Below, piece after piece: positions 1 through 9,106 of a stretch of DNA of 64,000 bases (the first letter of the stretch is position 1; each line of letters begins with the position of its first letter). Made by a program: the position numbers and the translations under genes. Origin of the DNA: Cutaneotrichosporon cavernicola (Eukaryota; Basidiomycota; Tremellomycetes; Trichosporonales; Trichosporonaceae); the NCBI RefSeq assembly GCF_030864355.1, contig NC_083394.1, forward strand, positions 1,302,001 to 1,366,000, read 5' to 3'. Under the pieces are notes generated by a model, which searched no databases, had not been told where the DNA came from, and was given only the letters and a program-made list of their open reading frames with translations.

Positions 1-587
1 TACCAATGAAGTGGTTCGCCTGCCGCACAAAGACGCCTAGTGGGGGGCTCGAGCATCTACGTACCCGCCTGGGCGAGGTCGATATACCGCGCTCGTATTC
101 GCCGCAGCTCGAGCACTTGCGCATGCGGTTGGCTGAGGTCGATGTGCTTCGCGCGGAAGTGGGTTGGGAGAAGGAGAAGGAGATGGAGATGGGTAGGGAG
201 GGCGATGGAGACAAGGGCGAGGTTGTCAAGGAGAAGGAGGAGGTGGTCAAGGAGAAGGAGGTGGCTGTGCATGACAATGCACGGCCCGACAAAGCAACAG
301 TCCTACGCAACTGCAAACTAGGCCTCCACGAGACCGAGGGCAGCGACCGAACCAGCATCGAGAGCGGCTCCAGCATCGCAAACCTCAACTCCATCTCCAT
401 CGCCGACCCATCCGCCAGGCGTCTCATGGCCGTGCACGGCCCTGCTCCCGGCTCGGACGAGACCCAATTCCTCACCAGGACCGCCGTCTCAGCCATGACG
501 GGCATAGTGCCCCCGCCGCGCACGTCCAGTCTCCGCCGCCCGGACGCCCCGAACGTCGAGTCCAATCGCGCTTGCGGTCCAAGCTAA
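1..587 (+). CDS. 3' end of an unrecognised protein, open at the left edge
   Basis: The frame is open from the window edge to a TAA ending at 587. An ATG lies at position 6, but codons before it are also open, so this may be the last exon of a longer gene. The peptide starts with two imperfect copies of a unit of the form LEHLR-x-RL-x-EVD, then a Lys/Glu-rich stretch that could form a coiled coil (about residues 50-85), then a Ser/Pro-rich tail. I recognise no domain and assign no function. The next gene starts 145 bp downstream on the same strand. Confidence 0.45.
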   Translation, partial: PMKWFACRTKTPSGGLEHLRTRLGEVDIPRSYSPQLEHLRMRLAEVDVLRAEVGWEKEKEMEMGREGDGDKGEVVKEKEEVVKEKEVAVHDNARPDKATVLRNCKLGLHETEGSDRTSIESGSSIANLNSISIADPSARRLMAVHGPAPGSDETQFLTRTAVSAMTGIVPPPRTSSLRRPDAPNVESNRACGPS

Positions 588-731
588 GGAGGATGGGCCC
601 CGAGTAAAGAAGTGGGCCGGACAAACCGGTGCAATGCACATACATGCGCACCCACCTCTGTTTCGAGTACTTATTCTCTCACACGCACTTGGCATTACCA
701 GTTCACCTCAGCTCCTCGCCTCCCCGCCACC

Positions 732-1214
732 ATGACGTGGTTTCCGTGGCTCGCGCCGCCGCGGCACGATCTCCTCATCGGACAGGACGAGCACGACGGG
801 CGGCGCGACGACAAGACGCCCGACGAGAACGACAGACGGCTCAACGACAAGGTGCGAGACGACACCCAGCACGCCCCATCCCCCGTCCCCACTTTAGAGA
901 TGGCCAAGACCGAGCACAGGAAAAGCTGCGATTACTGCCAGCACACGTCGCACGACCACGCCCGGCACATTTCCACTTGGTTCCACGACTATGCCCACCC
1001 ACCACCCCACCTCTCGGGCCCGGGTCCGGAGAAACGGGCCGAGATCGAGCGGCTGACGGCCCAAATCGACGTGCTCGAAGCCGCGACCCTCCCCGACGCC
1101 GAGGACATTCGCGCCCTACGCCTACGCCCCAAGTTGCGCGTGTGGGCGCGCCTCTCGTCGCCATCCGAATCAGGATGGCTGTGGCGCATGTTCGAGCGCG
1201 ACAGGCGGATGTAG
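732..1214 (+). CDS. small orphan protein, 160 aa
   Basis: Single-exon frame from an ATG in good context (CCACC before it) after a C/T-rich leader. The frame is open further upstream without a better start. The first 50 residues are rich in Asp and Arg. The middle holds a C-x2-C pair (CDYCQH) and several His residues, which could bind a metal. A short amphipathic helix follows (about residues 100-120) and the tail is basic. No known family is recognised. It lies between the left-edge gene and a tRNA-Gly gene. It could be a lineage-specific protein or, less likely, a chance frame. Confidence 0.5.
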   Translation: MTWFPWLAPPRHDLLIGQDEHDGRRDDKTPDENDRRLNDKVRDDTQHAPSPVPTLEMAKTEHRKSCDYCQHTSHDHARHISTWFHDYAHPPPHLSGPGPEKRAEIERLTAQIDVLEAATLPDAEDIRALRLRPKLRVWARLSSPSESGWLWRMFERDRRM

Positions 1215-1406
1215 ACTGTTGCGGAACTAAGGTAGATGGGACGAGCGGTCCGAGTCTCTGGTTTCACAACAACAAGGGAGAGGCGAGGCAATGCAAGGCA
1301 AGGCGCAGGCCCTCAACCCTCGAGTCTCGAGCTCAAAACAGGTTGTATTTCTATACTTATCATCCGGGCTGTGCAGAGCAAGTCCACATAGACCCGATGC
1401 AAAACA

Positions 1407-1508
1407 TACACCAGGAGGGAGTCGAACCCCCGCCGCGTGCACGCTCCACGGCTGTCTCTTGGCCGTGGGAGATGGCAAGCACGCATGATACCGTTTCACC
1501 ACTGGTGT
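1407..1508 (-). tRNA. tRNA-Gly (GCC) with a 31-nt intron
   Basis: On the minus strand the 7-bp acceptor pairs perfectly (ACACCAG with CTGGTGT), followed by discriminator A. The T arm is GGGGG-TTCGACT-CCCTC. The anticodon stem CGTGC/GCACG encloses TTGCCA with anticodon GCC at 1476-1474. A 31-nt intron (1472-1442) sits one base 3' of the anticodon, the canonical tRNA intron position. Without it the tRNA is 71 nt, right for tRNA-Gly. Structure was paired by hand. Confidence 0.92.
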
Positions 1509-2550
1509 TGTGTGATGGTGTTGGTTTAGTTGGGCCTCTGAGAAAGCCTGGGGCTCAATGGAACGCCGATGCTTGTTCACAGCCCATAGTGGTTCTCTAA
1601 CCATCGCCAACGTCTGTCTGGGGACTGTCGTTGATTGTTGGACGCGTTTTAGTCTCATACGTCAGTTTCCCCCATCCAATTCAACACCGCCAGTGTATGT
1701 TGATCAGTATGACCAAGCTTTCCGCTTCGGCGTGGAGGAGGTTCGAGATCTAGGGCGAAGATGGAGTGTGTTACCTCCGAGAAAGCAACCTGAAGATACC
1801 TGCCAATCAGTACGGCTCATCCTGCTTGCTTACTCAAGGTTAGCGCCAACATTAGATGGTTGACGTAGCAAGCTGATCCCTGCAACCCCAACCTAAAGAT
1901 TGGATGTATCTGCAGCTGATTGGCATACTATAAGAAAATGTGGAATAAAAAGCTAATGCTGAGGTCAGCTAACCGGTTTCATCGTCCCACTTGCAGGTCT
2001 TGTATCGCTGATGACATCATGCACTGCTGACAGGGTCCACCAGGCACGCGGAAATCAGCGGCGCCCGGCTTGGCGAAAACAGTCTGGCCACCGCTTGCGC
2101 GTTATCGTCGTGTGGATCCAGTGGAGCCACAGTGTATCCACGGCCAATGCTTCCATTGCTATCAGCTTTCGAGGTGCGCTCCGGAGCCGACGTCCGTCCC
2201 CGATCTCGCCACCGCCGACTGCGCTGTGGAGCCGGCTTGAATGCTTGAATGCTTGAATGCCCGCTGCCTCTCCGCTTCTGCGGACAGAACATTTCGTGGG
2301 TGGACCCTGGGTCCGAGCCGCGTCGCGTGGGCGGATTGCGCAAGATTCTTCCTCTCCTATATTTGCTGATATCAATGCAAGGTGCGAAACGCTTGAGCCT
2401 TCTTTATCTCACTCTTTCCTCCATTTCTTGCTTCTCTCCACCGAACTAAAAACACACCTATCCTCATCCCAGCTTGTTCACTCTCGCCACCCACCCAGCA
2501 CAACCCCGACATTTGGCAGTATAGACTAGCTGCTCCGTCAAGACAACCAT
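1509..2550. other. intergenic region with an 8-bp triplet repeat and C/T-rich leader
   Basis: No supported gene. An 8-bp unit (CTTGAATG) is repeated three times around 2237-2260. From about 2390 the plus strand becomes C/T-rich, typical of the promoter and leader of the downstream oxidoreductase gene. Confidence 0.6.
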
Positions 2551-4223
2551 ATGTCCTCCAACATGACTACGCGCCAACGACCGCGCGTCGCCGTCGTAGG
2601 CTCTGGCCTCGCCGGCCTCACCACCGCCTACCTCCTTACCCGGGAGGGCGCAGACGTTTGGCTTATCGACAAGGTATTTGCACCACATGGGTTAGCTGAC
2701 ACCAGGCGCCGCGGCTAGGCTTCCATGCATGGAGCGTCGAGCTTGAGCCAGCAAACGCTCTGGCCCTCGACCTCGCCGAGAAACGCCCTGCAGCAGGCGA
2801 CACGCCCGCCGTCGATGTCCCCATGCGCTCGTTCCAAGGCGGGTACTACCCCCTCCTCATTGCGCTGTACCGCCACCTCGGTCTCCCCCTCTCCCCCGCA
2901 GCCTTCACATTCTCCTTCGCATCACTGCCAACAGGCAGGCCTCTCGATGAGAACGACACATACTTCATCCACTCGGGCGCGTCCGGTGTCTCCCTCCCCT
3001 CCCTCCCGACACAGGCGTGGCGCTCGCCGGGTGCATTCGCTCGCGCAGTCCTCGCCCTCCTCGGCGTCGGGCTGTGCTACATCGTGCTCCTCGTCATCGC
3101 CTTCGCGAGCTGGCATGGCCTCGTAAGCGCCGTGACATTCGGCCAGCTCGTTGACGCCGTCGCGGCGCGCCTTGAGCGGCCACTCCCCTTGGTACGGACA
3201 CCCCTCGGAAGGGTGTTCAAGAGCTTTGCGGCTGACATTGTCCTCCCCCTCTTCAGCGCCGTCGGGACCATGACGGCAGACGACGTGTGGAGCACTCGCG
3301 CCGACGTCCTCCTAGACTACATCCACGCCGGGGTTGGCACTAGCCACTACTCTATCGGCGGGGCAATGAGCGCGCGCGACGTCGCCCGCCTCCTAGCTGA
3401 GCCGGTGCGCGCACAGGGAGCCGACCACGTGCGTCTCGGCACCGGCATCGACGGCATCACCTACGCTGACGACGGACTGACCCTCTCGCTGGGTGACGAC
3501 GAGATCACGGTCGACCGTGTGGTGGTCGCGACTCAGGCGAGCGCCGCGCGCGCCCTCCTCGCCACCCTCGAGCCGAGCCTGCCTAAACCTGAGGCGCGTC
3601 GCGTCGCGCGCATGCGCTCCGCCCTCGCCGACGTGCACTATCGCGACACGATTGTCGTCACGCACCGCGACCGCGCTGTGCTCCCGATCCCAGAGGACGT
3701 GCGCGACATCAACCTCGTGCAGCCCGCGACCCCCGACGTGCCAGGCGACGCGACACCCGAGCTCGCGTCGGGCGCGTCGAGTGCTCCGTCGTCGCCGTGT
3801 CCTACACCGCGCGGGATTACGCCCTTCTTCGCCCCCGAGCAGGGGTACACGATGGCGACGCACCTCGTCGCACCGCCTGGCGTCGAGCCCGTGCTGCAGA
3901 CAACGAACCCGGCCGTCCCCATTGGCGGGGAGCTGCTCGGCGTCGCGCGGTTGGAGCGCGCTCTGCCTCTCGCTGACGACGACACACTTAATGGCCTTCA
4001 CCCCCGGCGTGGGCCAGGGGAAGGACGAGCCCGTGTCTTTCTGGCCGGCTCATACGCGTACCCCGGCATCCCGCTACTTGAAGGGTGTGTGGGCAGCGCG
4101 CGGCGCGTCGTGGAGGACATGCTGGGTCGTGAGGTGCGGTGCATCGACTGGGACGCTGGGCGAGGGTCGTTCGCCGGTCGGGCTTGGCGATGGAGGAGGA
4201 GCCCGCGGGCAGGCGGGTATTAG
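2551..4223 (+). CDS. FAD/NAD(P)-binding oxidoreductase (amine-oxidase/desaturase-like), 546 aa
   Basis: Exons 2551-2673 and 2706-4223; the 32-nt intron has GT..CTGACACCAG and keeps the frame. The N-terminus carries the dinucleotide-binding motif V-V-G-S-G-L-A-G (glycines at 17, 19 and 22) in a beta-alpha-beta context, followed by an acidic residue (D40) where the ADP ribose would bind. The C-terminal part (RVFLAGSYAY..GIPLLEG) resembles the second FAD-contacting segment of flavin amine oxidases and phytoene-desaturase-like enzymes. A hydrophobic segment near residues 156-175 could anchor it in a membrane. Substrate cannot be told from sequence. It converges with the LRR gene, with stops 138 bp apart. 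Confidence 0.8.
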
Positions 4224-4360
4224 TACATTTACTAAATAGATATTCTTGGGATGCTAGTGTAGAGTTTTGCGAGAAATCGAATACAAGCCAAGATGGAGCC
4301 AGCCCGGAGCTCTCATGCGACCAGTCCATTGCCATCAATACCAAGCACAATGACATGCCA

Positions 4361-6051
4361 CTACCAACCCCCGAGGCCCAAGCCCGAACCCGACTCCTCC
4401 TTGAGGGCAGCCTTGAGGTCCAGCCCGCGACGAGCAGGCGCAACATCCACGACGCCAACGACGGCCGTCTCGCTCCGCCCAGGCTTCTTGGCGCGCTGTG
4501 CCGCGGGGTCCGCAACCGCGACGTGTGTAGCGACGGCGGCAACAACTGGCGCCCGCTCCTGTTTGGCCGGCTTAACCACAACAACGGGCTTGGCTGGCGT
4601 AGCAACGGCGAGCACCTCCTCCTTGTCCTCGCCCTTGCCATGCTTGCGCTTGCGCTTCTTCTTGCTCGACTCGTCTGCTGGGGCCTCGTCGCGCTTCCGT
4701 TTCTCGTCTTGGGGCTTTTCGTCACGTTTCCGCTTCTTGCGCTCTGGCTCGTCCGCCGCGTCTGACCTCGTCTGCTCCTTCTCCTTCTCCTTCTCCTCGC
4801 CTGCCTCCTTGACATCTGCGCCCCACTTGCGCATCTCCTTACCACCCGAGTGCTCATTCGCACCAGTCGGGCGCGCCTTCTTCTCTCTCGCTTCGCGCGC
4901 CTTGCGATCCCTCCGGCTCTCCTGCACTTCACCAGCCCTTGCGCGTTCCTTGACGCGCCGCGCATCGATGATTTGCAGTTTCGGCAGGTCTGGCGACGCC
5001 TGCAGCTGGTCAGCGTAGGCCGGCACCTCGACAGTGAGGGGGTTGGCGCGCAGCGTCAAGCTGCGGAGGTGCGCCCATCGGGGTTCCTTCTTGGCCGCGT
5101 GGGCGGCCGCGCTGAGACCAAATACGCCGGCGACTGCCGAGTACGGAAGCGAGCAGTTTCCGAGGTCGAGGACTTCCAATCCGTCGCCGACGCCACTCTT
5201 GCCCACGGCGTCCAGGTCGCCCGTACCCCATTTTGGGAGGTGGGAAGGGAGGGTGGACAGGCGGGCGAGGTTGTTGGCCTTGACGTCACGCAGGAGTGGC
5301 AGTGGGCTTAGGTCTGGTAGGCCGGCGGCTTCGAGATTCGGACAGTGGCTGAATGCCAGTTTTGAGAGGTGTGGAAGGCTGCTAAGAGATGAGGGAAGAG
5401 AGGTGAGGTTGGGCGAGTGCGAGATGACTATTATCAGCTCTGGAGGGGGAGAGAGGAGGAACGTACTGAGTGAATTCAGCTCTTTCCATCCTGAAACGAC
5501 GGTATCGTCGAGCGACGTCCACTCGTTCCCAGTCGCCACGAGGGCTTTGAGACCCTTCAATCCCGCGAGGGGTGGAAGAGCCGACAGTTGACAATTACTG
5601 ATATTGAGCACTGGGTTAGCTGATCCATATCTATCCCAGACATACCAGTCAACCCCTCCAATGCGCCAACGACATCCCATCCCTCTGTCACGGGACATGC
5701 CTTGACGCTTAGCCAGGTCACGCTGGCCGGCAGCCACGAGATGTCGGTACATTCTGCGCCGTCGAGGTCGACCCGGGTCACGCCTGCCAACCGCTCGGGA
5801 GGCGGGGGGATCTCGAACGCCTCCTGCGCATATACTAGTGCGCGGGCTGTACGGATAGCCTTGGCCTTGTACTGGTCCGGGCCGGCCGGCTCCTTCTGCT
5901 TGCGTGGTGGCCGCTCGCGCTTGCCTTTGCCGTTGGGCTTGTCCTTGTCGAGGAGCTTGGCGAGCTTGGCATTGTCTTCAACCGACGTGGTTTTGGCCTT
6001 GTACTCGGCCTTCTGTGTGCGTTTCCTACTGCGTGCTGCGCCGCGGTCCAT
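4361..6051 (-). CDS. leucine-rich-repeat protein with Lys-rich, probably nuclear tail, 538 aa
   Basis: Exons (5' to 3') 6051-5646, 5610-5467, 5427-4361; introns of 35 and 39 nt. The N-terminal 60 residues are strongly basic. From about residue 85 to 385 leucine-rich repeats of the L-x2-L-x-L-x2-N/C-x-L type follow (for example VLNISNCQLSALPPL). The last 150 residues are Lys/Glu/Arg-rich with several classical nuclear-localisation-like clusters (KKKRKRK), suggesting a nuclear or nucleolar protein. I cannot name the orthologue. The start was chosen at the first ATG, which directly follows a run of CATCTCG repeats in the leader. Confidence 0.8.
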
Positions 6052-6056
6052 GATTG

Positions 6057-6088
6057 CGAGATGCGAGATGCGAGATGCGAGATGTGAG
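6057..6088. repeat. 7-bp tandem repeat in the LRR gene leader
   Basis: About four copies of GCGAGAT (CATCTCG on the gene's strand) lie a few bases upstream of the LRR protein start codon. Confidence 0.8.
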
Positions 6089-6130
6089 AGTTCAACTTCT
6101 CGCTTTCAAGGTGGTCAACATTTGGCCACG

Positions 6131-6148
6131 TCACGTGACCCCACGTGG
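6131..6148. promoter_or_regulatory. paired CACGTG palindromes in a divergent promoter
   Basis: TCACGTGA (6131-6138) and CCACGTGG (6141-6148) stand side by side between the divergent LRR gene and the succinyl-CoA-ligase-like gene. CACGTG is the core E-box bound by bHLH factors such as Cbf1. The assignment is by motif only; the spacing and reuse at other divergent promoters in this window support a regulatory role. Confidence 0.55.
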
Positions 6149-6581
6149 ACTGGTGGCAACTGGATTAAAGGAGTGGGGCAGGGGTGATGTTGAGGTCGAG
6201 AGGAGGATGTGTCTCCGCCCAACCGCACTCTAACACTCAAGAGCGTGTCGCCCCGACGCTATTCGTGACGACCACATGGGCGACTCGCTCGCGCAGGAGC
6301 GGAACGGGCAGACTGCAGATTCCGGTCCTCGACGCCGAAGTCCGCTACGCAAATCCAACATTCAGTAGAGCCGAATGTCGAGTTCAAGCTATTGTAAGTA
6401 CGGGACTTGAGCGGAATAAGGACGCCACGGCCGAGGGACTCACTTGAACCCCTCGGTAACTTCCCATTTCGGTATTCGGTATTGGCCGCGGTTGTCCAAC
6501 CTCCTCCAACCCGGAACTACAATCTGATACTAATACTGATGGATCATGCAGACCAAATACTCTCTCCATTCTTCCTCCATC

Positions 6582-8665
6582 ATGTTCCGCAACTCATCGC
6601 TCCGTACGGCGCGCGCTGTGCGCGGCGCCTCCAAGCGCCGTCTTCACCTCGAGTCCAACTCTGGTGCCGGCCTCCTCTCCAAGGTGAGTAACCTATTGGA
6701 ACCTTTTGGTTATTGGTGGTGGGCAGACCGGTAACTCTGGCACCGGGTCGAGCATCTGTGGTTGTCTGTTCTCCGCTACCTGGCCTTGGTTGCTGATCGC
6801 AGTACATCCCAGGAGCGCGTGTGACGGCTGAGACGTCGACTGCTGGCGTCCCGATCCGCCTGCTTGCTTCGCGCGGTCTCAACGTTCCCGTCTTCGAGGC
6901 TGAGAAGGACGGCAAGTCGGTCGTCCTCCCTCTCGACATTACTTCGGCGAGTCTGCCGGCTGGGACGAATGCTTGGCTTGGCGACATTGGAATCCAGGCC
7001 GGCGAGCGTGAGGCAACCACCAAGGCTCTGCAGGGTGTATGGGATGCGTGGCGCAATAACGGCCTACTGCGTGTGTCGGGCAAGATTGAGTCGAACGGGC
7101 ACGGCACCGAGCTCACGGGCGTCAAAGTTATCGCCGACGATTTTGCCCTCACCAAGTATCCCGAAACCAAGGCGCTCGGGGACGAGAAGAGGATTCACCC
7201 TCTCGAGCGGACGGCCGCCGAGGGCTCGCTCTTCTACCACAAGAACCGGACGGGCGGTAACATTGCGTGTTATGGTTACGGCGCTGGCATTGCCATGAGC
7301 TCGATGGACGCACTCGTCGCCGAGGGCGGCACTCCCGCCAACTTCCTCGACGGGGGTGGTGGCGCGACTGTTGCCAATGTCAAAGCGGCCATGAGCGTCG
7401 TCATGAACGACCCAGACGCCAAGGTCATCTTTGTCAACTCGTTTGGCGGTATCACCAAGATGGACCTGATTGCCGAGGAGATGGTCAAGTACATCAACGC
7501 GTGCAAGGCAGAGGGCAAGCATGTGCCGCGGATTGTTGCGCGTCTCCGCGGGACGGGCGAAGAGAGCGCTCGCGAGATCCTCAAGAAGGCGGCCATCCCC
7601 GAGATCGAATACTTCTCCGACCTACGTCCCGCCGCCGCCGAGGCTGTCAGGCTTGCCGGCGGCCCCAAACACGCCGAGAGCAGCTCTGCAGCGGCAGCTG
7701 CGGCCGCTTCCGTGCCCGTTACTTTCTCGCGTGATGGACAATATGAGCAGACGCTGCGTAACCTCACCGTAACGAAGAACGACCCCGTGATGGTCCTCGG
7801 CGCAGGCAAGGCATCGCAGGCCAACAACCTGATCTCTAAGAACTACGGCACCAACATTGTCGGCACTGTTGCGCCCAAGAAGGGTGGACAGGAGATGGTC
7901 GGCAAGCCCGTCTTCAACACTGTCAAGGAGGGTGTTGCAGCGCTCAAGCCCCGCATTGCATCCGTGTTCGTCCCCCCCTTTGCGGCCGCCGACGCGATCA
8001 TCGAGTGTATCGAGGCCGAGATCCCGCTTGTCGTTGCATACGCCGAGGGCATCCCAACTCAGGAGCAGCTCAAGGTCCAGCGCGCCCTGCGATCGCAGAA
8101 CAAGACGCGCGTCGTCGGCGCCAACTGCCCCGGTGTCATCTTCCCCCACGAGCGCATCAAGCTCGGCATCCAGCCTCTCCAAGTCCACTCTCCCGGATGT
8201 GTCGGTATCGCCACACGTTCCGGCACGATCTCTTATGAGCTGGCCGCTCAGACCACCGCCCTCGGATTAGGACAGAGCGCAGTCTACGGTCTTGGCGGTG
8301 ACCCCTTCCCCTCCACGCGGACATGGGAGGCTCTCCAGCTCATCCTGGATGACCCCAAGGCCAAGTTTGGCGTGCTGGTCGGCGAGGTCGGCGGACAAAT
8401 GGAGGAGGAGGCCGCACAGGTGTACCAGGACTACCTTGCCAACCTGAAGCCTGGGGAGGTCGCCAAGCCTATTGTCGGCTTTGTGGCGGGTGCCGCGACT
8501 GAACGCGGGCTGATGTATGGCCACGCTGGCGCTGTGTGGTGGAACCAGAACGAGACGGCCGTCGCCAAGCGCCAGGTCTGGAAGGACGCCGGCTTCATCA
8601 TGGCCGACACCCTCGGCGACCTTGGGCCGCTCATCAAGGAGACGGCGGACAAGATGGGTCTGTAA
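6582..8665 (+). CDS. mitochondrial fused beta-alpha succinyl-CoA-ligase-like protein, 654 aa
   Basis: Exons 6582-6683 and 6803-8665. The first 34 residues (Arg-, Ser-rich, no acids before E24) look like a mitochondrial presequence; an in-frame ATG at 6546 is an alternative start. Residues about 45-180 match the second half of the ATP-grasp domain of the beta subunit (SucC), then the beta CoA-ligase domain follows (GNIACYGYGAG, NFLDGGGGAT, FGGI). After an Ala-rich linker (about residues 330-340) comes a complete alpha subunit (SucD-like): FNTV, GANCPGVI, RSGTISYE, GGDP, and the phosphohistidine motif GHAG with His608. The order is that of a beta-to-alpha fusion. The first roughly 100 residues of a normal beta subunit, which carry part of the nucleotide site, are absent, so canonical ATP/GTP use is uncertain. 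Confidence 0.85.
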
Positions 8666-9017
8666 CGTGTTTTTGGGTTTATGTTGTTAGCTTAGCATCA
8701 ATGCACGGTTTGCCATTAGGCCAGGCGGTAGAGAGTGAGGTACTCTTGTGCACTGAAACGGGTTGGGTGAGAACGGCGAAGCCACTCGGCAAGCTAGCCC
8801 ATGAACAGTGAACAGTGTCCAGAGTCACCCGATGTTGTTGGCTGTTGGCTGTTTCGGGCAACGTCCGAAGCGCCATATGGGTGGTATTGAAGAGCTACAA
8901 GACCATGAACCTGTTGCCGAACGCCGCCAACGCCGAAGTCACGGAGCGAGGGCAACAGACCCATAAGAGATACGGCAGAGAGCAAAAGATATCTGCTGTA
9001 GGAATTTAATCCCACTT
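8666..9017. other. intergenic, nothing recognised
   Basis: 352 bp between the succinyl-CoA-ligase-like gene and tRNA-Pro. No open frame or repeat stands out. Confidence 0.6.
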
Positions 9018-9106
9018 GGTCCTCGCCGCGATTCGAACGCGGGGCCACTCCCATAAGAAACTCAAGTCACCCTAAGAGAGTATGATAACCACTACACCAC
9101 GAAGAC
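9018..9106 (-). tRNA. tRNA-Pro (AGG) with a 16-nt intron
   Basis: Minus-strand cloverleaf: acceptor GTCTTCG/CGAGGAC with one G-T pair and discriminator C, as in eukaryotic tRNA-Pro. The T arm is CCGCG-TTCGAAT-CGCGG. Anticodon stem CTCTC/GGGAG encloses TTAGGG with anticodon AGG (9073-9071). A 16-nt intron (9069-9054) sits one base 3' of the anticodon. The spliced length is 73 nt. Confidence 0.92.

Noticed and set aside
629..1600. 323-codon plus-strand frame overlapping the orphan gene and tRNA-Gly
   Set aside because: It is in a different frame from the better-initiated 732-1214 gene, reads through a tRNA gene, and is Arg/Ala-rich as expected of a GC-rich shadow.
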